DNA from: Macrothele yani
Taxonomy: Eukaryota > Arthropoda > Arachnida > Araneae > Macrothelidae
DNA: 64,000 bases
Direction of reading: 5' to 3'
NCBI GenBank assembly: GCA_039090855.1
Contig: CM077010.1
Location: 42,364,905 to 42,428,904, forward strand
Part shown: piece after piece, positions 19,157 through 33,100 of the stretch
Layout: each line of letters opens with the position of its first letter
How positions within the stretch are numbered: position 1 is the first letter of the stretch
The notes under the pieces: model-generated
Databases searched by the model: none
The model's input: only the letters and a program-made list of their open reading frames with translations
Told to the model about the DNA's origin: nothing
Made by a program: the position numbers and the translations under genes

Positions 19157-20746
19157 ACAGTGGGGATTGTCAATGGGGGTCTGGTGGAGGCCGAACTGTT
19201 TCTCCTACTGCCTTCGAGTTTCCCCGATTGTCAATTTATTGCCTCTGTGTTGTTAATGTTGGGAGAGGTCTTCCACCCCTTCCCCATGTCCGAGTTGTAT
19301 CCCAAGTGGGCAGTGGGGATTGTCAGTGTGGGTTTGGTGGAGGCCGAACTGTTTCCCCTACTGTCAATTTATTGCCTCTGTGTTGTTAATGTTGGGAGAG
19401 GTCTTCCACCCCTTCCCCCTGTCCGAGTTGTATCCCAAGTGGGCCGTGGGGATTGTCAGTGGGGGTTTGGTGGAGGCCGAATTGTTTCCCCTACTGCCTT
19501 CGAGGTTCCCCGACTGTCAATTTATTGCCTCTGTGTTGTTAATGTTGGGAGAGGTCTTCCACCCCTTCCCCATGTCCGAGTTGTATCCCCAGTGGGCCGT
19601 GGGGATTGTCAGTGTGGGTTTGGTGGAGGCCGAACTGTTTCCCCTACTGCCTTCGAGTTTCCCTGACTGTCAATTTATTGTCCCTGTGTTGTTAATGTTG
19701 GGAGAGGTCTTCCACCCCTTCCTCCTGTCCGAGTTGTATCCCAAGTGGGCAGTGGGGATTGTCAGTGTGGGTTTGGTGGAGGCCGAACTGTTTCCCCTAC
19801 TGCCTTCGAGTTTCCCCCGACTGTCAATTTATTGCCTCTGTGTTGTTAATGTTGGGAGAGGTCTACCACCCTTTTCCCCTGTCCGAGTTGTATCCCAAGT
19901 GGGCAGTGGGGATTGTCAGTGTGGGTTTGTTGGAGGCCGAACTGTTTCCCCTACTGCCTTCGAGTTTCCCTGACTGTCAATTTATTGCCTCTGTGTTGTT
20001 AATGTTGGGAGAGGTCTTCCACCCCTTCCCCCTGTCCCAGTTGTATCCCACGTGGGCAGTGGGGATTGTCAGTGTGGGTTTGGTGGAGGCCGAACTGTTT
20101 CCCCTACTGCCTTCGAGTTTCCCCGGCTGTCAATTTATTGCCACTGTGTTTTTTTTTTATTTTTTATTGGAGGTTTAACGACCACCGTGAGCAACTCAAT
20201 GGGCTATAAGCAGTCGCCCGTCCCTAATTTAGGGTCACTGGTTCCAGGGAAGGGAGAGAGCCAGTGCCGTAAGACAAACACAACATCCACGCCTGACGGG
20301 ATTCGAACCCGGACCCCTTACGGACGAATGATCAGAGGCCAACGCCTTAGACCACTGCGCCACCGGGGCGGCGCCTCTGTGTTGTTAATGTTAGGAGAGG
20401 TCTTCCACCCCTTCCCCTGTCCGAGTTGTATCCCAAGTGGTCCGTGGGGATTGTCAGTGTGGGTTTGGTGGAGGCCGAACTGTTTCCTCTACTGTCTTCG
20501 AGTTTCCCCGACTGTCAATTTATTGCCTCTGTGTTGTTGATGTTGGGAGAGGTCTTCCACCCCTTCCCCATGTCCGAGTTGTATCCCCAGTGGGCCGTGG
20601 GGATTGTCAGTGGGGGTTTGGTGGAGGCCGAATTGTTTCCCCTACTGCCTTCGAGTTTCCCCGATTGTCCATTTATTGTCTCTGTGTTGATAATATTGGG
20701 AGAGGTCTTCCACCCCTTCCGCATGTTCGAGTTGTATCCCAAGTTG
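19157..20746 (+). repeat. 153-bp satellite, about ten units
   Basis: TGTCA-TG landmarks at 19169, 19321, 19454, 19607, 19760, 19914, 20067, 20452 and 20605. The period is 153 bp, except for one 133-bp unit lacking ~20 bp after CCCCTACTG and one unit stretched by a SINE. Since 153 is 51 codons, long ORFs (up to 240 codons) run through all frames; they have no domain and match only the repeat. The array is CT-rich against an AT-rich background. No parent element was identified. Confidence 0.92.
20149..20372 (-). mobile_element. SINE family A inserted in the satellite, with target duplication
   Basis: Full-length reverse-strand SINE: head GCCGCCCCGGTGGCGCAGTG, B box GGTTCGAATCCC, body as at 1647, and a T-rich (A-tail) end at 20149. 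The flanks GCCACTGTG (20140-20148) and GCCTCTGTG (20373-20381) are a 9-bp target duplication with one mismatch, lying within the satellite unit. Insertion therefore came after array formation. Confidence 0.93.
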
Positions 20747-21775
20747 GCAGAAATAGCCGAAAGTGCGAAGCTCTTGATTCATCAATTTCTCAGAACAAAT
20801 TAATTTCTAAAAGCGCTCTAACTTCTACAATTTTTTATTAGGTACCAATTTTGTCTGATAAACTGTTGAGCAAACAAAAATGGATTCGAAGCAATGATTC
20901 TGATGCTTTTTGCTCTAAATGCTAGGGACTATGTTTCGTAGCGGATGTAGCTGTTTCGTACCCTTCATAGTGGTTCACTCTTAAGTTGACTCGGAGTATT
21001 GAGCGCGATGCCTCAGAACTCGGGGGTCGAAATGCCAGCCTATGATTGGTTGTTCCAGGGTCATGGGAGAAAGTTGAGTAGGGCACGAGAAGAGTTTTGG
21101 CGGGACTTCTCGTTCAGCTAACAAGACGAGTGGAGGATAGGTTATCTCCCAGAATGAAGTTTGAGATCTAAAAAGTGTGAGCGCTCAGCTGCGGTTGGGC
21201 CGCCAGTATTCTTTGTCATTAGTCGAGGTTAGTGGTATATTTTTTGTGATTTACTGAGGTAATAGGCTGCGGTCTAAAATTCTAAAATAAGTAGATAGTG
21301 TACCTCCAGTACAGACCTCCCCATGTTTTAAGTAGCTAATAGGTGAATTACACGGCAACCTGAGTGGTTCTGAGTAAGAAAGGTGCGATGACTCAGATGA
21401 TTGAGAAGTTTGTAATATCAAATTGACTCATATAACCGACTGTGGAAAATGTGCACTCACTGCTGTGTGTGTGACCTAGATTTTTGAAACTGAACCGTGT
21501 CGGTTCAATACCTCAATAATTTGAACTCGCTTTGATGATATTCTCCATCAATTTTGTACACATTGCCGCAACTGTAACGTAATGTATATGAATTAAAAAA
21601 GATCCATGTCTGTGAAGATGTCAGCTCTGTGTCATCAATGCTTGATCCTTCGCTACGCTTCTGAGGGGAGTACTGGTGTGTGACATAAGTCGTCCAGGCT
21701 TTACAAATTCTGGACTGGTGGTAAAAAATACTCTCAATACGAGTTAAAAGTTCTACCGGAGTGCATATATATATA
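20747..21775. other. Unassigned DNA
   Basis: No recognised gene. A short TA run at 21766-21775 is next to the Tc1 insertion. Confidence 0.5.
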
Positions 21776-23031
21776 CACTGAAGTGCCAGAAAATCTGGTA
21801 CAGGCAAGCTTATGCAAAATACATAGCAACGTCACCTTTGTGCGTACTCGGTTGCGTCCGCCAGTGCGCATATAAAGCGATAGACATCCTTGCAACCTGT
21901 CAGAGCTGTTTTCGGCATGAGAATGACAAGTAAAAACGATTTAAGCGATTTTCAACGCGGTGTCATAGTTGGCGCTGGTGAGATGGGCCATAGTATTTCG
22001 GTGGTAGAAAAGAAGTCCGGATTTTCATGGACGACCATTGAAAGGGTGTACCGTGAAGACAAGAATTCCGGCAAAACCTCCAACCTACGATACCAGTGTG
22101 GCCGTAAAACGACATTGAGACATTGGGTGAACGTGACCATCGGCGGCTGTCAATAATCTTTTCACGCGATAGGCGTGCAACACTCTCGAAAGTATCATCG
22201 GAATTCAATGGTGGAGCCTCAACAAACATCAGCGTATGGACTATGCAACGTACCCTGCACGATATGGGCTTTAGGAGCCGACGCCCAACTCGAGTCCCCT
22301 TGTGATAGCACGACAAAGAGCTATGCACCTCGTTTGGGCGCGGCTACACCGCCACTGGACACTTGATGACTGGAAACAAGTAGCCTGGTCTGAAGAGTCG
22401 CGTTTGCAACTGTATCGGGCAGATGGAAGGATTCGTGTGTGGCGCAAACCGTATGAAGCCATGGATCCCGCCTGTCAACAGGGAACTGTACCGGTTGTTG
22501 GGGGTCCGTAATGGTATGGGGCGTGTTTAGCTGGACGTCACTGGGACCCCTGGTACGCCTACGTACGTCTGTAACCAGTCAAAGCTATGTGTGCATCCTT
22601 TCTGACGAGGTACACCCGTCCATGTCCTGCATTCATGCTGATGGGTTGGGCCTGTTCCAACAAGACAATGTACCTCCACACAAGTGTCGGGACGCCACAT
22701 TATGGTTAGAAGAGCATTCATCTGAGTTTAGGGTGTTGCCATTCCCCCCAAAGTCCCCAGTTCTGAACATGATAGAACACAAAGTCCCCAGTTCTGAACA
22801 TGATAGAACACATTTGGGATGCCATTCAACTCGCTATCGAACACAGGAATCCGAGACCTCGGAATACACCCGAATTGTGGAATACACTGTAGGAAGTAGG
22901 GTGTGCACTGCCTACAGCATATTTCCAGAAGCTAGTGGAGTCCACGTTCCGTCGTATTTCTGCAGTCCTGCGCTTCCGTGGGGACTTACCAAGTATTAGA
23001 CTGGTGTACTAGTTTTTCTGGCACTTCAGTG
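21776..23031 (+). mobile_element. Tc1-like element, family 1, copy A
   Basis: Complete 1256-bp element bounded by TA. The left end CACTGAAGTGCCAGAAAATC is matched at the right by GGCACTTCAGTG (reverse). Copy B of the same family is at 49180-50393. Confidence 0.93.
21917..22999 (+). pseudogene. Tc1-like transposase (family 1, copy A), frameshifted
   Basis: ATG at 21917 gives MRMTSKNDLSDFQRG and a paired-type HTH region through WTTIERVYRE. Frames then change at ~22120, ~22300 and later. Visible landmarks are SVWTMQRTLHDMGF, QQDNVPPHKC (second Asp, ~22660) and PKSPVLNMIE (third Glu). A 31-bp exact duplication (22750-22780 and 22781-22811) lies on the Glu motif and shifts the frame. The C-terminus reaches TKY and stop at 22999. 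Not functional; the family resemblance to copy B is strong. Confidence 0.9.
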
Positions 23032-23397
23032 TATATATGTGGATAGCTCATAGATACAGAAAAAAAAGTGTTAATAATATGGTGGCTACAAACTAACAGC
23101 TACATAACAAGAACAACTTAACACTAGGTTGACCAAATATGCGCCCTCCATATCCTAGATCACACACTTCTCCACAGCCCAGATATCTCTTGTCCTGAAG
23201 TACACTGATTTACTAATCTGCACAAATACGTATCTACCATCGTTCTGGCGCACAATTTCTCAACCAGTTAGAGATAGCCCAAATATGTATTTTTCATATC
23301 AAAATGTTTAATACAAGGGATAGTAAACTGAAAACCTTAAGTAATTTTTTCTCACAATTTATTGAAGGAAGGTGGTATACACCTGTATCATTTTTCA

Positions 23398-24136
23398 ATG
23401 TAATTTTCATTTTGTACAGTACAAGCCTTCCAGTCCTTACAAAGTGCACAGATTCCTGCAGATAAGAATTCTTTCGGTCGCTTGTGCTGCCACTCGTGCA
23501 CTACATGGTGCACCTATTCATCGGACCTAAAGGTCTTTTCACCCAACGCATATTTCAGTGGTCCAAAGATGTGGCAATCACTTGGAGTAAGGTCTAGGGA
23601 ATACGGCGGATGTTGGAGACACTCGAAGTGTAGATCTCGTATGGTTGCAACTGTTGCACGGGTAGTATGGGGCCGACCGTTGCCATGTTGCAACAAGACA
23701 GCAGTACTAAGACGTCCACGTGGTTTGGATTTGATGACACGTCGGAGATGATTCCTGATAAGATTTTCATACGCGTCACTAGTTACAGTGTTACCTCTAG
23801 GCATGTAATGCTACAAAATTACGCCTCGTTCATCCCAAAAGAAAGTCAGCATAAACTTCCCTGCAGCTGGTTGCGTGCGGAACTTCTTAGGTTATGGTGA
23901 GGATGGATGACGCCATTCCCTGCTCGCTCCCTTGGTTTCTGGCTGATAATAGTGAACCAAGGTTTCATCTCCAGTAACAGTTCTCTGTAGGAAGCAGCCA
24001 TCCCATCTGCTTCAATTCACCGCAAAAGATTTTGACAGGCATCAACACGTCGTTGTTTCAGTTCTGGATTCAGCTCGCGTGGCACCCACCTTTCAGACCC
24101 TTTGTTGAACTGGAGCACATCAGGATGATGTGGTGC
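23398..24136 (-). pseudogene. Mariner C transposase, C-terminal part
   Basis: Reading down from 24136: ISHGSAHHII, VLQFNKGSERWVPRELNPEL, RRVDACQNLL, TGDET (first catalytic Asp), RTQPAAGKFMLTFFWDE, YMPRGNTVTSDAYENLIRNH, LLQHGNGRPHT, then SLDLTPSDCHIFGPLKYAL (third Asp). It ends NYIEK and TGA at 23398-23400. The second catalytic Asp of the HDNARPH motif is Gly here. Several frameshifts and stops occur between 23810 and 24100. It continues from the satellite without a break in homology. Confidence 0.9.
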
Positions 24137-27100
24137 GCTGAACCATGACTGATGTCCAAAAATACTCCTATTTCATCCACAGTCACTCAGCAATTTTCCA
24201 TCACAATGCCTTCAACTGCTGTAATAGATTATGATGTCTTACTACTCTGTGTGCTTGTCTCACTACTCTGTGCGCTGAACCATGACTGATGTCCAAAAGT
24301 TCTCCACTTTCATTAACAGTCACTCAGCAATTTCCCATCACAATGCCTTCAACTGCTGTAATGGACTCTGAAGTCTCACTACTCTGTGTGCTTATCTCAC
24401 TACTCTGTGCGCTGAACCATGACTGATGTCCAAAAGTACTCCTATTTCATCCACAATCACTCAGCGATTTCCCCTCACAATGCCTTCAACTGCTGAAATA
24501 GACTATGATGTCTCACTACTCTGTGTACTTGTCTCACTACTCTGTGCGCTGAACCATGACTGATATCCAAAAGTACTCCTATTTCATCCACAATCACTCA
24601 GCGATTTCCCCTCAAAATGCCTTCAACTGCTGAAACAGACTATGATGTCTCACTACTCTGTGTACTTGTCTCACTACTCTGGGCGCTTGTCTCACTACTC
24701 TGTGCGCTGAACCATGAGTGATGTCCAAAAGTACTCCTATTTCATCCACAATCACTCAGCGATTTCCCCTCACAATGCCTTCAACTGCTGAAATAGACTA
24801 TGATGTCTCACTACTCTGTGTACTTGTCTCACTACTCTGGGCGCTGAACCATGACTGATGTCCAAAAGTTCTCCATTTTCATCCACAGTCACTCAGCAAT
24901 TTCCCATCACAATGCCTTCAACTGCTGTAATGGACTCTGAAGTCTCACTACTCTGTGTGCTTATCTCACTACTCTGTGTGCTTATCTCACTACTCTGTGT
25001 GCTTATCTCACTACTCTGTGCGCTGAACCATGACTGATGTCCAAAAGTACTCCTATTTCATCCACAATCACTCAGCGATTTCCCCTCACAATGCCTTCAA
25101 CTGCTGAAATAGACTATGATGTCTCACTACTCTGTGTACTTGTCTCACTACTCTGGGCGCTTGTCTCACTACTCTGTGCGCTGAACCATGACTGATATCC
25201 AAAAGTACTCCTATTTCATCCACAATCACTCAGCGATTTCCCCTCACAATGCCTTCAACTGCTGAAATAGACTATGATGTCTCACTACTCTGTGTACTTG
25301 TCTCACTACTCTGGGCGCTTGTCTCACTACTCTGTGCGCTGAACCATGACTGATGTCCAAAAGTACTCCTATTTCATCCACAATCACTCAGCGATTTCCC
25401 CTCACAATGCCTTCAACTGCTGAAATAGACTATGATGTCTCACTACTCTGTGTACTTTTCACACTACTCTGGGCGCTTGTCTCACTACTCTGTGCGCTGA
25501 ACCATGACTGATGTCCAAAAGTACTCCTATTTCATCCACAATCACTCAGCGATTTCCCCTCACAATGCCTTCAACTGCTGAAATAGACTATGATGTCTCA
25601 CTACTCTGTGTACTTGTCTCACTACTCTGGGCGCTGAACCATGACTGATGTCCAAAAGTACTCCGATTTCATCCACAATCACTCAGCGATTTCCCCTCAC
25701 AATGCCTTCAACTGCTGAAATAGACTATGATGTCTCACTACTATGTGTACTTGTCTCACTACTCTGTGCGCTGAACCATGACTGATATCCAAAAGTACTC
25801 CTATTTCATCCACAATCACTCAGCGATTTATCCTCACAATGCCTTCAACTGCTGAAATAGACTATGATGTCTCACCACTCTGTGTACTTGTCTCACTACT
25901 CTGGGCGCTGAACCATGACTGATGTCCAAAAGTACTCCTATTTCATCCACAATCACTCAGCGATTTCCCCTCACAATGCCTTCAACTGCTGAAATAGACT
26001 ATGATGTCTCACTACTCTGTGTACTTGTCTCACTACTCTGTGCGCTGAACCATGACTGATGTCCAAAAGTACTCCTATTTCATCCACAATCACTCAGCGA
26101 TTTCCCCTCACAATGCCTTCAACTGCTGAAATAGACTATGATGTCTCACTACTCTGTGTACTTGTCTCACTACTCTGGGCGCTTGTCTCACTACTCTGTG
26201 CGCTGAACCACGACTGATATCCAATAGTACTCCTATTTCATCCACAATCACTCAGCGATTTCCCCTCACAATGCCTTCAACTGCTGAAATAGACTATGAT
26301 GTCTCACTACTCTGTGTACTTGTCTCACTACTCTGGGCGCTGAACCATGACTGATGTCCAAAAGTACTCCTATTTCATCCACAATCACTCAGCGATTTCC
26401 CCTCACAATGCCTTCAACTGCTGAAATAGACTATGATGTCTCACTACTCTGTGTACTTGTCTCATTACTCTGGGCGCTTGTCTCACTACTCTGTGCGCTG
26501 AACCATGACTGATATCCAAAAGTACTCCTATTTCATCCGTAATCACTCAGCGATTTCCCCTCACAATGCCTTCAACTGCTGAAATAGACTATGATGTCTC
26601 ACTACTCTGTGTACTTGTCTCACTACTCTGGGCGCTTGTCTCACTACTCTGTGCGCTGAACCACGACTGATATCCAATAGTACTCCTATTTCATCCACAA
26701 TCACTCAGCGATTTCCCCTCACAATGCCTTCAACTGCTGAAATAGACTATGATGTCTCACTACTCTGTGTACTTGTCTCACTACTCTGGGCGCTGAACCA
26801 TGACTGATGTCCAAAAGTACTCCTATTTCATCCACAATCACTCAGCGATTTCCCCTCACAATGCCTTCAACTGCTGAAATAGACTATGATGTCTCACTAC
26901 TCTGTGTACTTGTCTCATTACTCTGGGCGCTTGTCTCACTACTCTGTGCGCTGAACCATGACTGATATCCAAAAGTACTCCTATTTCATCCGTAATCACT
27001 CAGCGATTTCCCCTCACAATGCCTTCAACTGCTGAAATAGACTATGATGTCTCACTACTCTGTGTACTTGTCTCACTACACTGGGCGCTGAACCATGACT

Positions 27101-30100
27101 GATGTCCAAAAGTACTCCTATTTCATCCACAATCACTCAGCGATTTCCCCTCACAATGCCTTCAACTGCTGAAATAGACTATGATGTCTCACTACTCTGT
27201 GTACTTGTCTCACTACTCTGTGTACTTGTCTCACTACTCTGTGCGCTGAACCATGACTGATGTCCAAAAGTACTCCTATTTCATCCACAATCACTCAGCG
27301 ATTTCCCCTCACAATGCCTTCAACTGCTGAAATAGACTATGATGTCTCACTACTCTGTGTACTTGTCTCACTACTCTGTGTACTTGTCTCACTACTCTGT
27401 GTACTTGTCTCACTACTCTGTGCGCTGAACCATGACTGATGTCCAAAAGTACTCCTATTTCATCCACAGTCACTCAGCAATTTTCCATCACATGCCTTCA
27501 ACTGCTGTAATAGACTATGATGTCTTACTACTCTGTGTGCTTGTCTCACTACTCTGTGCGCTAAACCATGACTGATGTCCAAAAGTTCTCCATTTTCATC
27601 CACAGTCACTCAGCAATTTCCCATCACAATGCCTTCAACTGCTGTAATGGACTCTGAAGTCTCACTACTCTGTGTGCTTATCTCACTACTCTGTGCGCTG
27701 AACCATGACTGATGTCCAAAAGTTCTCCATTTTCATCCACAGACACTCAGCGATTTCCCCTCACAATGCCTTCAACTGCTGTAATGGAATCTGATGTCTC
27801 ACTACTCTGTGAGCTTGTCTCACTACTCTGTGTGCTTGTCTCACAACTCTGTGCGCTGAACCATGACTGATATCCAAAGGTACTCCTATTTCATCCACAT
27901 ACACTCAGCAATTTCCCCTCAGAATGCCTTCAACTGCTGTAATGGAATCTGATATCTCACTACTCTGTGAGCTTGTCTCACTACTCTGTGCGCTGAACCA
28001 TGACTGATGTCCAAAACCCTCCTATTTCATCCAGAGTCACTCAGCTATTTCCCATCACAATGCCTTCAACTGCTGTAATGGACTTGATGTCTCACTACTC
28101 TGTGTGCTTGTCTCACTACTCTGTGCGCTGAAACATGACTGATATCCAAAAGCACTCCCATTTTATCCGCAGTGACTCAGCGATTTCCCATCACAATGTC
28201 TTCAACTGCTGTAATGGACTCTGATGTCTCACTACTCTGTGTGCTTGTCTCACTACTCTGTGTGCTTGTCTCACTACTCTGTGTGCTTGTCTCACTACTC
28301 TGTGCGCTGAACCATGACTGATGTCCAAAATTACTCCTATTTCATCCACAGTCACTCAGCGATTTCCCATCACAATGCCTTCACCTGCTGTAATAGACTC
28401 TGATGTCTCACTACTCTGTGTGCTTGTCTCACTACTCTGTGTGCTTGTCTCACTACTCTGTGTGCTTGTCTCACTACTCTGTGTGCTTGTCTCACTACTC
28501 TGTGCGCGGAACCATGACTGATGTCCAAAGGTACTCCTATTTCATCCACAGACACTCAGCGATTTCCCCTTACAATGCCTTCAACTGCTGTAATGGAATC
28601 TGATGTCTCACTTCTCTGTGAGCTTGTCTCACTACTCTGTGCGCTGAACCATGACTGATGTCCAAAAGCACTCCTATTTCATCCACAATCACTCAGCGAT
28701 TTCCCCTCACAATGCCTTCAACTGCTGTAACAGACTATGATGTCTCACTACTCTGTGTGCTTGTCTCACTACTCTGTGCGCGGAACCATGACTGATGTCC
28801 AAACGTACTCCTATTTCATCCACAGTCACTCAGCGATTTCCCCTCACAATGCCTTCAACTGCTGTAATAGACTATGATGTCTCACTACTCTGTGTGCTTG
28901 TCTCACTACTCTGTGCGCGGAACCATGACTGATGTCCAAAAGTACTCCTATTTTATCCACAGTCACTCAGCGATTTCCCCTCACAATGCCTTCAACTTCT
29001 GTAATAGACTATGATGTCTTACTACTCTGTGTACTTGTCTCACTACTCTGTGCGCTGAACCATGACTGATGTCCAAAAGTACTCCTATTTCATCCACAGT
29101 CACTCAGCGATTTCCCCTCACAATGCCTTCAACTGCTGTAATAGACTATGATGTCTCACTACTCTGTGTGCTTGTCTCACTATTCTGTGCGCGGAACCAT
29201 GACTGATGTCCAAAAGTACTCCTATTTCATCCACAATCACTCAGCGATTTCCCCTCACAATGCCTTCAACTGCTGTAATAGACTATGATGTCTCACTACT
29301 CTGTGTGCTTGTCTCACTACTCTGTGCGCGGAACCATGACTGATGTTCAAAAGTACTCCTATTTCATCCACAGGCACTCAGCGATTTCCCCTCACAATGC
29401 CTTCAACTGCTGAAATAGACTATGATGTCTCACTACTCTGTGTACTTGTATCACTACTCTGGGCGCTGAACCATGACTGATGTCCAAAAGTTCTCCATTT
29501 TCATCCACAGTCACTCAGCAATTTCCCATCACAATGCCTTCAACTGCTGTAATGGACTCTGAAGTCTCACTACTCTGTGTGCTTATCTCACTACTCTGTG
29601 TGCTTATCTCACTACTCTGTGTGCTTATCTCACTACTCTGTGCGCTGAACCATGACTGATGTCCAAAAGTACTCCTATTTCATCCACAATCACTCAGCGA
29701 TTTCCCCTCACAATGCCTTCAACTGCTGAAATAGACTATGATGTCTCACTACTCTGTGTACTTGTATCACTACTCTGGGCGCTGAACCATGACTGATGTC
29801 CAAAAGTTCTCCATTTTCATCCACAGTCACTCAGCAATTTCCCATCACAATGCCTTCAACTGCTGTAATGGACTCTGAAGTCTCACTACTCTGTGTGCTT
29901 ATCTCACTACTCTGTGTGCTTATCTCACTACTCTGTGTGCTTATCTCACTACTCTGGGCGCTTGTCTCACTACTCTGTGCGCTGAACCATGACTGATATC
30001 CAAATGTACTCCTATTTCATCCACAATCACTCAGCGATTTCCCCTCACAATGCCTTCAACTGCTGAAATAGACTATGATGTCTCACTACTCTGTGTACTT

Positions 30101-33100
30101 GTCTCACTACTCTGGGCGCTTGTCTCACTACTCTGTGCGCTGAACCATGACTGATGTCCAAAAGTACTCCTATTTCATCCACAATCACTCAGCGATTTCC
30201 CCTCACAATGCCTTCAACTGCTGAAATAGACTATGATGTCTCACTACTCTGTGTACTTTTCACACTACTCTGGGCGCTTGTCTCACTACTCTGTGCGCTG
30301 AACCATGACTGATGTCCAAAAGTACTCCTATTTCATCCACAATCACTCAGCGATTTCCCCTCACAATGCCTTCAACTGCTGAAATAGACTATGATGTCTC
30401 ACTACTCTGTGTACTTGTCTCACTACTCTGGGCGCTGAACCATGACTGATGTCCAAAAGTACTCCGATTTCATCCACAATCACTCAGCGATTTCCCCTCA
30501 CAATGCCTTCAACTGCTGAAATAGACTATGATGTCTCACCACTCTGTGTACTTGTCTCACTACTCTGGGCGCTTGTCTCACTACTCTGTGCGCTGAACCA
30601 CGACTGATATCCAATAGTACTCCTATTTCATCCACAATCACTCAGCGATTTCCCCTCACAATGCCTTCAACTGCTGAAATAGACTATGATGTCTCACTAC
30701 TCTGTGTACTTGTCTCACTACTCTGGGCGCTGAACCATGACTGATGTCCAAAAGTACTCCTATTTCATCCACAATCACTCAGCGATTTCCCCTCACAATG
30801 CCTTCAACTGCTGAAATAGACTATGATGTCTCACTACTCTGTGTACTTGTCTCATTACTCTGGGCGCTTGTCTCACTACTCTGTGCGCTGAACCATGACT
30901 GATATCCAAAAGTACTCCTATTTCATCCGTAATCACTCAGCGATTTCCCCTCACATTGCCTTCAACTGCTGAAATAGACTATGATGTCTCACTACTCTGT
31001 GTACTTGTCTCACTACACTGGGCGCTGAACCATGACTGATGTCCAAAAGTACTCCTATTTCATCCACAATCACTCAGCGATTTCCCCTCACAATGCCTTC
31101 AACTGCTGAAATAGACTATGATGTCTCACTACTCTGTGTACTTGTCTCACTACTCTGTGTACTTGTCTCACTACTCTGTGCGCTGAACCATGACTGATGT
31201 CCAAAAGTACTCCTATTTCATCCACAATCACTCAGCGATTTCCCCTCACAATGCCTTCAACTGCTGAAATAGACTATGATGTCTCACTACTCTGTGTACT
31301 TGTCTCACTACTCTGTGTACTTGTCTCACTACTCTGTGTACTTGTCTCACTACTCTGTGCGCTGAACCATGACTGATGTCCAAAAGTACTCCTATTTCAT
31401 CCACAGTCACTCAGCAATTTTCCATCACATGCCTTCAACTGCTGTAATAGACTATGATGTCTTACTACTCTGTGTGCTTGTCTCACTACTCTGTGCGCTG
31501 AACCATGACTGATGTCCAAAACCCTCCTATTTCATCCAGAGTCACTCAGCTATTTCCCATCACAATGCCTTCAACTGCTGTCATGGACTTGATGTCTCAC
31601 TACTCTGTGTGCTTGTCTCACTACTCTGTGCGCTGAAACATGACTGATATCCAAAAGCACTCCCATTTTATCCGCAGTCACTCAGCGATTTCCCATCACA
31701 ATGTCTTCAACTGCTGTAATGGACTCTGATGTCTCACTACTCTGTGTGCTTGTCTCACTACTCTGTGTGCTTGTCTCACTACTCTGTGCGCTGAACCATG
31801 ACTGATGTCCAAATTTACTCCTATTTCATCCACAGTCACTCAGCGATTTCCCATCACAATGCCTTCACCTGCTGTAATAGACTCTGATGTCTCACTACTC
31901 TGTGTGCTTGTCTCACTACTCTGTGTGCTTGTCTCACTACTATGTGTGCTTGTCTCACTACTCTGTGTGCTTGTCTCACTACTCTGTGCGCGGAACCATG
32001 ACTGATGTCCAAAGGTACTCCTATTTCATCCACAGACACTCAGCGATTTCCCCTTACAATGCCTTCAACTGCTGTAATGGAATCTGATGTCTCACTTCTC
32101 TGTGAGCTTGTCTCACTACTCTGTGCGCTGAACCATGACTGATGTCCAAAAGCACTCCTATTTCATCCACAATCACTCAGCGATTTCCCCTCACAATGCC
32201 TTCAACTGCTGTAACAGACTATGATGTCTCACTACTCTGTGTGCTTGTCTCACTACTCTGTGCGCGGAACCATGACTGATGTCCAAACGTACTCCTATTT
32301 CATCCACAGTCACTCAGCGATTTCCCCTCACAATGCCTTCAACTGCTGTAATAGACTATGATGTCTCACTACTCTGTGTGCTTGTCTCACTACTCTGTGC
32401 GCGGAACCATGACTGATGTCCAAAAGTACTCCTATTTCATCCACAGTCACTCAGCGATTTCCCCTCACAATGCCTTCAACTGCTGTAATAGACTATGATG
32501 TCTTACTACTCTGTGTACTTGTCTCACTACTCTGTGCGCTGAACCATGACTGATGTCCAAAAGTACTCCTATTTCATCCACAGTCACTCAGCGATTTCCC
32601 CTCACAATGCCTTCAACTGCTGTAATAGACTATGATGTCTCACTACTCTGTGTGCTTGTCTCACTATTCTGTGCGCGGAACCATGACTGATGTCCAAAAG
32701 TACTCCTATTTCATCCACAATCACTCAGCGATTTCCCCTCACAATGCCTTCAACTGCTGTAATAGACTATGATGTCTCACTACTCTGTGTGCTTGTCTCA
32801 CTACTCTGTGCGCGGAACCATGACTGATGTTCAAAAGTACTCCTATTTCATCCACAGACACTCAGCGATTTCCCCTCACAATGCCTTCAACTGCTGAAAT
32901 AGACTATGATGTCTCACTACTCTGTGTACTTGTATCACTACTCTGGGCGCTGAACCATGACTGATGTCCAAAAGTTCTCCATTTTCATCCACAGTCACTC
33001 AGCAATTTCCCATCACAATGCCTTCAACTGCTGTAATGGACTCTGAAGTCTCACTACTCTGTGTGCTTATCTCACTACTCTGTGTGCTTATCTCACTACT

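Noticed and set aside
18944..20841. Series of long overlapping ORFs (up to 240 codons) of repetitive protein
   Set aside because: They run through a 153-bp satellite whose length is divisible by three, in several frames at once, and cross a SINE; no domain is present.
21766..21780. TATA-like promoter at the TATATATATA run
   Set aside because: It is the TA-rich target site and edge of a Tc1-like insertion, with no gene downstream other than the transposase.
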